DNA from: Clostridium sp. M62/1
GTDB taxonomy: Bacteria; Bacillota; Clostridia; Lachnospirales; Lachnospiraceae
Length of the DNA stretch: 64,000 nucleotides
Assembly (NCBI RefSeq): GCF_020736365.1
Contig: NZ_CP085988.1
Coordinates: 2,362,001-2,426,000 of the forward strand
Reading direction: 5' to 3'
Every line of letters begins with the position of its first letter. Positions within the stretch are counted from its first letter, which is position 1. The notes under the pieces are model-generated. The model did not search any database and was not told where the DNA came from. It was given only the letters and a program-made list of their open reading frames with translations. Below, piece after piece: positions 16,725 through 24,852 of the stretch. The translations under genes were made by a program, and so were the position numbers.

Positions 16725-17921
16725 TTAAAGTACGTTTATGATATCATTAAACAGGATCACGACCATCAGAACCATCAGAACGGCCATTCCAGCCATGTGG
16801 ATCATGCCTTCTTTTTCGGGATCTACAGGGCGGCCGCGGAGAGCTTCTATCAGGATGAACACCAGACGGCCTCCGTCCAGGGCCGGGATGGGAAGCAGAT
16901 TCATGATTCCCAGGTTGGCGCTCAGCAGCAGGCTCATGTTGATCAGGTTCATCAGAACATTCAGAAGGCCATAGCTGCTGCTTGCCTCCACCGTCTTATC
17001 GATCATAACCACGATTCCCACCGGGCCGGCCACATCTTCTCTGGATACCTGGCCGGTTACCAGCATCTGCAGGCTCTTGAAGGTTAAGTCTATAATGTAG
17101 CGAAACTCGTAGAAACTGTACTGCAGCGCCTCAAACACAGACTCAGGCGCTCTGGGATAGGCGCTTACAATTCCCATCAGATAGCCGCCCGCCTCCTCTG
17201 AATAGGCAGGGGTCACATTTGTCCGGTAAAGCTCTCCCTCTCTTTTGTACTCCAGTTCCATGGGCTCTCCCGGATGGAAGGTGTTCTGCATTGCAACTTC
17301 CTGGTACAGGTTTATCCGCTTTCCGTTAATTCTCGTGATTACGTCACCTGGCTGAAGGCCCGCCTCGGCGGCAGGGGATCCCTCCTGCACCGCTCCGATC
17401 TCCGGAGGCTGACAGCCTGCATAGGCCACCACAGCGATACCGCAGGCCAGAGCGAGGATGAAATTAAACACAGGTCCCGCCGCAATCGTCAGAAAACGCG
17501 CCAGCACAGACGCCTCGTGAAAGGCCAGCCCTCTGACAGGTGTGCCGTCCGGCCCATAGCGGACAGGCGGCTCTGACGGATTCCTGCGGCTCTCCAGGAC
17601 AGCCTGAAGGGGCTCGGAAGGTTCCTCCCCGGAAGAAGCCAGGGCCTCACTCTTTTTCCTGATGTCTTTTTGGGCCTTTTCATCCATGCTCATGCTCTCG
17701 GGATCCTCATCCTCCCCCAGCATCATGCAGGAGCCGCCAAAGGGCAGCAGTTTCAGCGAATATCTGGTATCGCCCCGTTTGAAGCTCAAAAGCCTCGGCC
17801 CCATGCCCAGGGAAAATTCCAGGACACAGATGCCGCCAAGCTTTGCAAACAGGAAATGTCCAAACTCGTGGAAAAGTATAATTATGCCAAATACCAGAAT
17901 TGCTGCAAGCAAACTCAACAA
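16725..17921 (-). CDS. rseP: Site-2 intramembrane zinc metalloprotease (RseP/RasP)
   Basis: A 398-residue membrane protease. The zinc-binding HEFGH is at residues 18-22 in the first transmembrane helix; the second catalytic motif NLLPIPALDGGRL lies near the C-terminus. A PDZ domain sits in the middle (about 170-250, with GLQPGDVITRING). An acidic, low-complexity stretch (about 70-120) separates the first helix from the second. Such proteases cleave anti-sigma factors and signal-peptide remnants within the membrane. The start appears to be a TTG at 17921 after AGGTGA; no ATG is available close by. It follows dxr by 44 bp in the conserved dxr-rseP order. Confidence 0.94.
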   Translation of the reverse strand: MLSLLAAILVFGIIILFHEFGHFLFAKLGGICVLEFSLGMGPRLLSFKRGDTRYSLKLLPFGGSCMMLGEDEDPESMSMDEKAQKDIRKKSEALASSGEEPSEPLQAVLESRRNPSEPPVRYGPDGTPVRGLAFHEASVLARFLTIAAGPVFNFILALACGIAVVAYAGCQPPEIGAVQEGSPAAEAGLQPGDVITRINGKRINLYQEVAMQNTFHPGEPMELEYKREGELYRTNVTPAYSEEAGGYLMGIVSAYPRAPESVFEALQYSFYEFRYIIDLTFKSLQMLVTGQVSREDVAGPVGIVVMIDKTVEASSSYGLLNVLMNLINMSLLLSANLGIMNLLPIPALDGGRLVFILIEALRGRPVDPEKEGMIHMAGMAVLMVLMVVILFNDIINVL

Positions 17922-17965
17922 TCTATCACCTGCTCTCTCAAATTCTATTTTCTTATCCGCTTCTC

Positions 17966-19111
17966 CTAAAAGTTACAGCTGTTCAGATAATCGTAAGTTT
18001 CCTGCTCCGCCGCAAGGATTTCATCCACGGAGGGGTTGTCAATCACCTTATGCTGTCTCATGGCAGCCTCTATCATGTCAGTGATGGCAAGATAACTGAT
18101 TTTTCTGTCTAAAAACCTGGCAACTGCCAGCTCATTGGCAGCATTAAACACAGTGGGAAGGGAACCGCCCCTCACGCCGGCCTCTCTTGCCAGGGCAAGC
18201 CCTCTGAAGTTTTCATAGTCGGGAGCCTCAAAGGTAATCTGCCCAAATTTTGTGAAATCTAACCTTTCGCCAGGCAGGAATCTTCGCTCAGGATAGTAGA
18301 GCGCATACTGAATGGGCAGCTTCATGTCCGGAGTTCCAAGCTGGGCAATTACTGCGCCGTCCTCAAATTCTACCATCGAGTGGATGATGCTCTGGGGCTG
18401 AACGACCACCTGTACCTGATCCATTGTCACGCCAAACAGCCATTTCGCCTCCATCACCTCAAGTCCCTTATTTACCATGGTGGAGCTGTCAATAGTAATC
18501 TTTCTGCCCATGGTCCAGTTGGGATGCTTCAGCGCGTCCTCCACCTGAATCTGTCTCATCTGCTCCCTGGTTCTGCCTCTGAAAGGACCGCCGGATGCAG
18601 TCAGAAGAATCTTGTGAATCCGGCTGCCTCCCTCTCCGTTCAGGCACTGGAACACAGCGCTGTGCTCACTGTCCACCGGCAGGATCCTGACTCCCATTTT
18701 TTCCGCAAGAGGCATAATCAGATGTCCGGCCGTCACAAGTGTTTCCTTGTTGGCCAGGGCAATGTCCTTCCCTGCCTCCATGGCAGCGATAGTGGGCCGG
18801 ATTCCGAGCATTCCCACAATGGCTGTCACCACAATCTCAGCCGACGGTTCTGTGCATACCTCGATCAGACCGTCCATCCCGGACACAATCTTCACATCCA
18901 GGTCCCTCACAGACTCACGCAGCCTTCCCGCTGCCTCCTCCTCCCATACGGCGGCCAGTTTGGGCCGGAACTCCCTGATCTGCTGTTCCAGAAGCTCCAC
19001 ATTTCTCCCTGCCGCCAGGGCAGTTATCTCTATATCCTTATTCGTGCGCACCACTTCTAATGTCTGTGTTCCAATAGAGCCGGTGGAACCCAGAACTGCA
19101 ATTTTTTTCAT
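17966..19111 (-). CDS. dxr: 1-deoxy-D-xylulose 5-phosphate reductoisomerase
   Basis: A 381-residue NADPH-dependent enzyme converting deoxyxylulose phosphate to methylerythritol phosphate, the committed MEP-pathway step. The dinucleotide-binding motif KKIAVLGSTGSIGTQTL opens the protein; LANKETLVTAGH, SEHSAVFQCL and LTASGGPFR are active-site signatures. The ATG at 19111 is preferred over the upstream in-frame Met because GGAGG sits five bases before it. It lies between cdsA and rseP in the usual Firmicutes order. Confidence 0.96.
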   Translation of the reverse strand: MKKIAVLGSTGSIGTQTLEVVRTNKDIEITALAAGRNVELLEQQIREFRPKLAAVWEEEAAGRLRESVRDLDVKIVSGMDGLIEVCTEPSAEIVVTAIVGMLGIRPTIAAMEAGKDIALANKETLVTAGHLIMPLAEKMGVRILPVDSEHSAVFQCLNGEGGSRIHKILLTASGGPFRGRTREQMRQIQVEDALKHPNWTMGRKITIDSSTMVNKGLEVMEAKWLFGVTMDQVQVVVQPQSIIHSMVEFEDGAVIAQLGTPDMKLPIQYALYYPERRFLPGERLDFTKFGQITFEAPDYENFRGLALAREAGVRGGSLPTVFNAANELAVARFLDRKISYLAITDMIEAAMRQHKVIDNPSVDEILAAEQETYDYLNSCNF

Positions 19112-19194
19112 GTCTTCCTCCGTATATTTCATCTTCCCTGGTTTCTTCATTCCACATACGTCTCAGGCTGCATTCTCCGGTCTTATCCTGCCTG

Positions 19195-19270
19195 TTCTCT
19201 TCCGCCTGCTTTCTTTTCCTGCTTTCTTTCTCCTGCTTCCCTCCGCTGCTTCTCTTCTGACCGGGCCGCC
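19195..19270 (-). other. Purine-rich spacer between cdsA and dxr
   Basis: The 184-bp gap 19112-19295 holds no gene. On the minus strand it is strongly purine-biased with loosely repeated GAAAGCAGGA-like units across 19195-19270. No promoter or terminator is evident. It may only be a degenerate repeat tract. Confidence 0.4.
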
Positions 19271-19295
19271 GTCCTGAACGCCCCGCTCAGAGACA

Positions 19296-20096
19296 TCAGC
19301 CCAGAAAGGTCAGGGCGAAGAAAATGGCCGGGGCGGTAAAGATCATACTGTCAAACCGGTCGAGCACGCCTCCGTGTCCCGGAATCAGATGGCCGTAGTC
19401 CTTTACATTGTGGTTCCTCTTGATGGCAGAGGCAGCCAGATCTCCGATCTGTGAGATCACAGCCGAGATGGCGCAGGCGATGGCGCAGGCTGCAGGCGGA
19501 TTGACAATCTCCGCCATCCTGGAGCCAAACACCGCTCCGAAAATCAGTCCCAGCAGGGCAGCTCCCAGGACGCCGCCGACAGCTCCCTCCACCGTCTTTT
19601 TCGGGCTTAAAAGAGGCGTCAGCTTGTGTTTTCCAAACAGCATGCCCACACAGTAGGCGCAGGTATCGCAGCCCCAGGAACTCAGCACGATCAGCCATAC
19701 CAGATACTTTCCGTCTGTCATTGCCCGCACCTGATACAGGTAGGACAGCATTACAGCCAGATAGAAAATACCGAAAAATGCCACTGTCACCTGCTCCGTT
19801 CTGTAGTGGGGAAACGTAATCACATAGATGGCCATTAAAATCATCAGAGCTGCAATCGCCATCAGCACCACATAGTTTTCCCGGTGAAACCAAAGAAGGG
19901 CATAGTAAAAAATTCCGGCTGCATAGCCCGCAATACCCGGCGCCTTTTTCTCGATCTCCACCACACGGTAAAGCTCAAACATACCAATCAGGGAGAGCGC
20001 CGCCGTCACAGCAAACAGAAGCGCGCCGCCAGTTCCCACGATCAGGACTGCCAGAATCACCAGCACAATTCCGCTCACAAGTCTGGTTGTAAACAT
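19296..20096 (-). CDS. cdsA: Phosphatidate cytidylyltransferase
   Basis: A 266-residue, highly hydrophobic integral membrane enzyme with about eight transmembrane segments. The C-terminal CDS signature is present (SAIKRNHNVKDYGHLIPGHG followed by GVLDRFDS). It makes CDP-diacylglycerol from phosphatidate and CTP, the precursor of acidic phospholipids. GGGGGG lies eight bases before the ATG. It sits 17 bp downstream of uppS in the conserved cluster. Confidence 0.95.
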   Translation of the reverse strand: MFTTRLVSGIVLVILAVLIVGTGGALLFAVTAALSLIGMFELYRVVEIEKKAPGIAGYAAGIFYYALLWFHRENYVVLMAIAALMILMAIYVITFPHYRTEQVTVAFFGIFYLAVMLSYLYQVRAMTDGKYLVWLIVLSSWGCDTCAYCVGMLFGKHKLTPLLSPKKTVEGAVGGVLGAALLGLIFGAVFGSRMAEIVNPPAACAIACAISAVISQIGDLAASAIKRNHNVKDYGHLIPGHGGVLDRFDSMIFTAPAIFFALTFLG

Positions 20097-20113
20097 GACA
20101 AATTCCCCCCTCG

Positions 20114-20836
20114 CTATTTGGCGCCGCCAAACCGCCTCTCTCTCGTATTATACTGGGCAATAGCTTTTACTAATTCCTCCCGGTTAAAATCCGGCCACAG
20201 GCAGTCAGTAATGTAAATCTCGCTGTATGCCAGCTGCCAGAGCAGATAGTTGGAAAGCCGGATCTCCCCGCTGGTTCGGATTAACAGATCCGGATCGGGA
20301 ATTCCTGCTGTATCTAAATAGGAAGCAACCGTATCCTCTGTCACCGCATCCGGATCAAGAATACCGCTCTTAGCATCCCTCATCATCTGCTTCACTGCTC
20401 TTCTGATCTCATCGCGGCCGCCATAATTTACGGCAATCACAAAGGTCATGCCCGTATTGTCCGCTGTCTCTCTTTCCAGCCTGTCTATGCCTTCGATAAT
20501 ATCCTGATCAAACCTTGTTCTGTCTCCGATCATCTTTACCCGGACATTGTTGACCCTGGCAATCTTCAGAAGCCGCTTCAGGTAGTAGCGGAACAGCTGC
20601 ATCAGGGCGCCCACCTCTTCTACAGAGCGCTTCCAGTTTTCCGTGGAAAAACCGTATACAGTCAGATAGTCAATGCCTAGTCTGGCTGCATCCTCAACCG
20701 TTTTCTCCACTGTCACACATCCCTGTTTATGTCCGGCAGTCCGCGGAAGCCCTCTCTTTTTGGCCCATCGGCCGTTTCCATCCAGGATCAGGGCAACATG
20801 TCTCGGTATTACCAGTTTTGAAATATCAGTTTCCAT
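20114..20836 (-). CDS. uppS: Undecaprenyl diphosphate synthase (isoprenyl transferase)
   Basis: A 240-residue cis-prenyltransferase. Substrate-binding motif LILDGNGRWAKKRGLPRTAGH is at residues 17-37; the downstream TVYGFSTENWKR and the C-terminal RTSGEIRLSNYLLWQLAYSE are also diagnostic. It builds the C55 lipid carrier used for peptidoglycan and for the surface polysaccharide whose genes lie at 27-38 kb. The ATG at 20836 is chosen because GGAGG lies six bases upstream; the frame is open to 20863. Confidence 0.96.
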   Translation of the reverse strand: METDISKLVIPRHVALILDGNGRWAKKRGLPRTAGHKQGCVTVEKTVEDAARLGIDYLTVYGFSTENWKRSVEEVGALMQLFRYYLKRLLKIARVNNVRVKMIGDRTRFDQDIIEGIDRLERETADNTGMTFVIAVNYGGRDEIRRAVKQMMRDAKSGILDPDAVTEDTVASYLDTAGIPDPDLLIRTSGEIRLSNYLLWQLAYSEIYITDCLWPDFNREELVKAIAQYNTRERRFGGAK

Positions 20837-20954
20837 ATATAACCTCCAGCAAAAACGGGGCAAAACACCAGATAGATGGCTGTCTTATCCCCGAAGCATC
20901 TGCCGGCAGAAGGTTTCACTCGTTCTGAATCCATTCTTCTGTCAGCACAAATAA

Positions 20955-20974
20955 GGGGCAGGCGAACCTGCCCC
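20955..20974. terminator. Strong GC hairpin after frr
   Basis: A perfect 8-bp stem GGGGCAGG / CCTGCCCC with a CGAA loop, five bases past the frr stop codon. On the minus strand it is followed by TTATTTGTG, a weak U tract. It may be a partial terminator that lowers expression of uppS and downstream genes relative to pyrH-frr. Confidence 0.55.
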
Positions 20975-20979
20975 CCATA

Positions 20980-21534
20980 TTAAACTGTCATAATCTCTTT
21001 TGTCTTAGTCTCAACAGCCTTATCAATCTTATCGATCATCTTATCTGTCATCTTCTGGATCTTCTCCTCTGCATCAGATAAGTCGTCCTCGGAAATCTCG
21101 TTGGCCTTCTCCATCTTCTTGAAGGTGTCGTTGGCATCGCGGCGGATATTTCTGACTGCCACCTTTGCGCCCTCACCCTTCTTCTTTACATCCTTGGCCA
21201 GCTCTTTTCTGCGCTCCTCGGTAAGCTCCGGGAAAATCAGGCGGATCACAGAGCCGTCGTTGGTGGGGTTGATACCCAGGTCAGAGGTGAGAATCGCCTT
21301 CTCAATGGCCTTCACCAGGCTTTTCTCCCATGGCTGAATCTGAATCATCCTCGGCTCCGGAACAGAGATATTAGCCACCTGCTGAAGAGGTGTCGGGGCT
21401 CCGTAGTAGTCGACTCTCAGCTTATCCAAAACGTGGGGGTTTGCACGTCCGGCGCGGATAGAGCTGAATTCATTCAGCAGCGCGTCATAGGACTTGTCCA
21501 TCTTTTCCTCAAATATCTTCATTTTCTCCTGCAT
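20980..21534 (-). CDS. frr: Ribosome recycling factor
   Basis: A 184-residue protein of standard length with the family signature SIRAGRANPHVLDKLRVDYYG and the C-terminal DDLSDAEEKIQKMTDK helix. With EF-G it splits the post-termination ribosome. A GGAGG precedes the ATG, and the gene starts 15 bp after pyrH ends. The pair pyrH-frr is the normal beginning of this superoperon (rpsB and tsf, often upstream, are absent here). Confidence 0.97.
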   Translation of the reverse strand: MQEKMKIFEEKMDKSYDALLNEFSSIRAGRANPHVLDKLRVDYYGAPTPLQQVANISVPEPRMIQIQPWEKSLVKAIEKAILTSDLGINPTNDGSVIRLIFPELTEERRKELAKDVKKKGEGAKVAVRNIRRDANDTFKKMEKANEISEDDLSDAEEKIQKMTDKMIDKIDKAVETKTKEIMTV

Positions 21535-21549
21535 AAAAAAATCCTCCTG

Positions 21550-22251
21550 TTATGCGGTAACTACTGTACCGTTTATTTTCCCCTGCATCGCATTTGCAAT
21601 GCCGTCCTTTTCATTTAAGCTGAACACTGCCATGGGAACATGGTTCTCCATGCACATGATGGAAGCCGTCAGATCCACTACAGCCAGCTGCTTGTCAATC
21701 ACCTCCTGGATGGTGATTGTATCATACTTTTTCGCATTCGGGTTGATCTTCGGATCGCTGTCATATACGCCGTCGATGGCCTTCGCAAGAAGAATGCAGT
21801 CCGCCTCCATCTCGATGGCTCTCAGAGCCACTCCTGTGTCAGTGGAGAAATACGGATGGCCTGTTCCGCCTGCAAAGAACACTACCTTGCCCTGCCTGAA
21901 ATATTTATTCGCTCTGTCCTTGGAGAAGAGCTTTGTCATAGAGCCACAGGCGAAAGGCGTGAGAATCTCCGTTTCCATACCCGTGCTTCTGAAAATTTCG
22001 GAAACGTAAATACAGTTCATCACAGTGGCAAGCATACCGATCTGATCTGCCTTGGTGCGGTCGATGGCATTGCTCTGGCGTCCTCTCCAGAAGTTTCCTC
22101 CTCCGATGACAACGCCCACCTCTGTACCGGCATCCACAGCCAGTTTTACCTGCCTGGCCACTTCCTTGACCGTGTCCTCGTCAAAGCCTGTCTTTTTCTC
22201 ACCTGCCAGGGCTTCACCGCTTAACTTGAGTAATACGCGTTTCATTTCCAT
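21550..22251 (-). CDS. pyrH: Uridylate kinase (UMP kinase)
   Basis: A 233-residue hexameric amino-acid-kinase-fold enzyme making UDP from UMP. Motifs: KRVLLKLSGEALAG (phosphate binding), VGVVIGGGNFWRG, ATVMNCIYVSE and VVDLTASIMCMENHVPM. The start at 22251 follows GGGAG; a second in-frame ATG lies two codons later and the open frame extends to 22293. It is the first gene of the leftward pyrH-frr-uppS-cdsA-dxr-rseP-ispG-polC run. Confidence 0.96.
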   Translation of the reverse strand: MEMKRVLLKLSGEALAGEKKTGFDEDTVKEVARQVKLAVDAGTEVGVVIGGGNFWRGRQSNAIDRTKADQIGMLATVMNCIYVSEIFRSTGMETEILTPFACGSMTKLFSKDRANKYFRQGKVVFFAGGTGHPYFSTDTGVALRAIEMEADCILLAKAIDGVYDSDPKINPNAKKYDTITIQEVIDKQLAVVDLTASIMCMENHVPMAVFSLNEKDGIANAMQGKINGTVVTA

Positions 22252-22387
22252 AAGTCTGTTCTCCCTGTTTTCTCTTGTTTGTGAGGGCAGCATAAGACCA
22301 AACGCAAAGCCGGAGTTCTGACGAAGGCAAAGGCCTGCGAAAGAAAATCCGGCGTGCAGTTTTTTGTATATCTGCCCACTTAGGGCT

Positions 22388-22396
22388 ATTGTACCA
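22388..22396 (-). promoter_or_regulatory. Possible extended -10 promoter of pyrH
   Basis: The minus strand carries TGG followed by TACAAT, an extended -10 element, about 137 bp before pyrH. No good -35 is visible at the right distance. Apart from this and the hairpin repeat, the 343-bp gap 22252-22594 shows no gene. Confidence 0.45.
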
Positions 22397-22450
22397 CAGA
22401 ATGTGGGGTTAGGCGAGAAGATTTTTTATTCTTTTGCAGAAAAATATAAC

Positions 22451-22491
22451 AGTTCAGCCATATATCTTCTTGCCCGCTTAAAGCGGACAAG
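22451..22491 (-). repeat. Dispersed hairpin repeat, copy 1
   Basis: Read on the minus strand this 41-bp unit starts CTTGTCCGCT, continues with AAGCGGGCAAG and ends AAGATATATGGCTGAACT. The same unit occurs at 44556-44596 with four differences. The 10-bp stem is kept in both, with one G-U wobble here. In both copies one reading frame gives an LVRxKRxRRYMAELL-like peptide, so it may descend from coding sequence. Confidence 0.65.
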
Positions 22492-22594
22492 AAGTGTCTG
22501 GCGTCCGACCTCCAATTCTGTATCTTTTGGAACAGCGGCAGAGATTTCCGTTCCGCTGGAGGTCACAAAAATCTCTGCCTTTTGTTCGCTGATG

Positions 22595-23569
22595 CTATTT
22601 CCAGTATTTCTGCAGATACTCCTCTGCGTCTCCCTTCGAAATCGAAAACTCCTCCATAAGAATACTCAGGGTATCCTCCCTGGAAGCTCCCGCCTTGCGG
22701 CAATGACGAATCATAGCTGAGACTCCCTGAGCCATTCCCTCTTTTATTCCCTGAGATAGCCCTTCTTCTCGTCCTTGAGATAGCCCTTCCTGCCGCCCAA
22801 ACTCATACTCCGTCTTCCTGAGCAGTTCCTTCTCCCTCTCCTCGTCATACTCAAAAATACTCACACTAATCGCCTCCGCCCGATATTTCATCAGGAAATC
22901 TCTGAGAATCCCTTCCTTGATACATTCATCCACGGCCCGGCTTACCGCCTCCGCCAGCTCCATCTCCTTCGCATAAGCCCGCACGCGGGCAACGTAGAGG
23001 GAGTATTCCTTCAATAGCCGGCATGTGTTCATAAGCTCGTCATTCCACCCTGCGTTAATGTTCAGCACCGTTACTTTCAGCTCCAGATCCGGGTCTTCCA
23101 CCTTTTTCTCGTAGGCGTCGGAAAGCTTTAATACGCACTGTTCCCCCATGTCATAGCTTCCATTGAAAAAGACAACAAACCGGGGCGCGGGCAGCTTTAA
23201 CAGGCTGGACGAGTAGATGGACTGATTCGCCAAAAGCATCTCATATTCCCTGGACACATAAAACAGATCCCTGAGCGGCATGTTCGGGTTCCAGGTGGAC
23301 TGATGTTCGTAGAGATTCAGCTCCATATTTAATAGAAACGCCAGATCGTTTTTGATATTCATGTAGACAGCGTTTTCCAACGTCACGATCTGAAGCTGAG
23401 ATGCATCCGTGTAGCTTGTATTCCCCACTGCATTATAAAGAGAAAGCAATGCCTCTTTGTCGTTGAAAATCATCCGAAACAAGGCGTCCTTGTAATCACG
23501 TCTGGGTGGAAGAAGCTGTTTGTAAGCCCCATTCCTGCGAACCGTCCATTTCTTTTTATTTTTACCCAT
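22595..23569 (-). CDS. Rpn-family recombination-promoting nuclease / PD-(D/E)XK transposase-like protein
   Basis: A 324-residue protein of the transposase_31/Rpn superfamily, whose members have a PD-(D/E)XK nuclease core. Recognisable parts are the N-terminal DYKDALFRMIFNDKEALLSLYNAV, a central strand region (LNMELNLYEHQSTWNPNMPLR, RFVVFFNGSYDM) and a C-terminal run of EGLSQGREEGLSQGIKEG-type repeats followed by a short helical tail. Rpn proteins cut DNA and stimulate RecA-independent recombination, and are often found in variable numbers per genome. The ATG at 23569 is preferred because AGGAGG lies five bases before it. It borders an IS21 element and a dispersed repeat. Confidence 0.8.
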   Translation of the reverse strand: MGKNKKKWTVRRNGAYKQLLPPRRDYKDALFRMIFNDKEALLSLYNAVGNTSYTDASQLQIVTLENAVYMNIKNDLAFLLNMELNLYEHQSTWNPNMPLRDLFYVSREYEMLLANQSIYSSSLLKLPAPRFVVFFNGSYDMGEQCVLKLSDAYEKKVEDPDLELKVTVLNINAGWNDELMNTCRLLKEYSLYVARVRAYAKEMELAEAVSRAVDECIKEGILRDFLMKYRAEAISVSIFEYDEEREKELLRKTEYEFGRQEGLSQGREEGLSQGIKEGMAQGVSAMIRHCRKAGASREDTLSILMEEFSISKGDAEEYLQKYWK

Positions 23570-23804
23570 AGAACCTCCTTTTGCAGAAGGTTTCCGGAGC
23601 ATTTCAGGAACTCTGCGTCCTGCTGCTGTTAGCTGACAGACTTTCCGACATTCCATCAACTTCCCGTCCTGTCAGAAAACCTTCCGCCTTTGTATGATAA
23701 TGAATTAGGAAAAAGCATAGATTTTCTGACATTCCAAAGAAGTGAGAAATCAGCCGCCAGACCCACAGAAAAGGCCCGAAATGAATGTATGCTTTTATGT
23801 TTTT

Positions 23805-23834
23805 AGTATACCACAGTTAAGCTTTCGTCCGCAA
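23805..23834 (-). promoter_or_regulatory. Probable promoter of the Rpn-like gene
   Basis: Minus-strand -35 TTGCGG (23829-23834), 18-base spacer, -10 TATACT (23805-23810). Just upstream, 23837-23876 forms an imperfect hairpin (GCTAA...CGATT with AATCG...TTAGC). The rest of 23570-23967 holds no recognisable gene. Confidence 0.5.
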
Positions 23835-23967
23835 GAGCTAATCGATTGAGGGATGGGTCAAATAATCGTTAGCACTTTTCTTATATTTATGATGTCAGTT
23901 TATTTCTTCTATTTTTAGACAATTATTGCTGAACTTCTTCCATTTGCTTTTTGAATATTCTTGTGCG

Positions 23968-24050
23968 GGAGTACCGCTGTTCCGGAGGAACGGATACCGC
24001 CAATCCAGCGGCAGGAAACCGCTAATCCGGAACAGGGATACCACACTTAA
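23968..24050. repeat. IS21 left-end repeat array
   Basis: Three related units, GGAGTACCGCTGTTCC (23968-23983), GGATACCGCCAATCC (23992-24006) and GGAAACCGCTAATCC (24014-24028), plus a partial GGGATACC near 24035, are spaced 22-24 bp. They match, in opposite orientation, the units at the right end. Confidence 0.75.
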
Positions 24051-24069
24051 TTGATTGTTACCTGCGAGT

Positions 24070-24846
24070 TCACTCGCTTAAGGCCGGATCTAATCCATAT
24101 ACCTCCCGCATGGATCTGTAATTCGCCGGATCCGTTGGGACGATATTGATCTTGTATGCATCATGCTTGATGCGGTCCAATATCGCTTCCGACAGAGGAC
24201 TGTCATCACCACCAAGCTGGTCATACCAGCCACTGGGGTCGTACTGGGAACAGAAGATGGTAGATGACTTCCTGCGTCTCCTGTGAAGAAGCTCCAGAAT
24301 GTCATGCTGTTCGGATTCTGTGGGCTTCAGCAGAAGCCATTCATCAATGATCAGCAGAACAGGGTTAGCGTATTTCCCTTGGACCTTTTTGTATGTACCG
24401 TCATTGCGTGCCATCTCCAGTTCCAGAAGCAGATCCGGCAGGCGGACATATTTCGTCTTGTAACGCTGTTTGCAGGCTTCCATCCCGAATGCGCATGCCA
24501 GGTAGGTCTTTCCACTCCCAGTAGCTCCGGTAATAAAGAGATTCCTGTGTTCTGTGATATATTCACAGGTTGCGAGCCGCTCAATCAAAGAACGGTTCAG
24601 CTTGCGCCCGGAAGTATAGTTGATATTGCCAATGTATGCGTCTGGCTGGTCAAATCCGGCATTGCGGATCAGGCGTTTCAGGCTGTTGCTCTTGCGGTTG
24701 CTGTATTCGATATCCACCAGCATTCCAAAACGATCCTCAAAAGATATCTCCTTCATCTTGGGATCATCCATCTGGATGCGGAATGCATCAGACATAGATG
24801 TCAGGCGCATTTCAATGAGTTTATCTATCGTGCTTTGTGTAGTCAT
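24070..24846 (-). CDS. istB: IS21 helper ATPase IstB
   Basis: A 258-residue AAA+ ATPase. Walker A GATGSGKT is at residues 107-114 and Walker B reads LLIIDEW. IstB binds DNA, oligomerises and directs the IstA transposase to its target. It follows istA with a 6-bp gap on the same strand, the standard IS21 arrangement. Length and motifs are normal. Confidence 0.95.
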   Translation of the reverse strand: MTTQSTIDKLIEMRLTSMSDAFRIQMDDPKMKEISFEDRFGMLVDIEYSNRKSNSLKRLIRNAGFDQPDAYIGNINYTSGRKLNRSLIERLATCEYITEHRNLFITGATGSGKTYLACAFGMEACKQRYKTKYVRLPDLLLELEMARNDGTYKKVQGKYANPVLLIIDEWLLLKPTESEQHDILELLHRRRRKSSTIFCSQYDPSGWYDQLGGDDSPLSEAILDRIKHDAYKINIVPTDPANYRSMREVYGLDPALSE

Positions 24847-24852
24847 GGTTCC

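Noticed and set aside
22536..22585. Terminator for the Rpn-like gene
   Set aside because: GGCAGAGATTT/AAATCTCTGCC pairs well, but the T-run follows only on the plus strand, opposite to the gene's direction.
22364..22720. 118-residue plus-strand ORF upstream of pyrH
   Set aside because: It runs antisense to the Rpn-like gene end and across the hairpin repeat, has no ribosome binding site and resembles no known protein.
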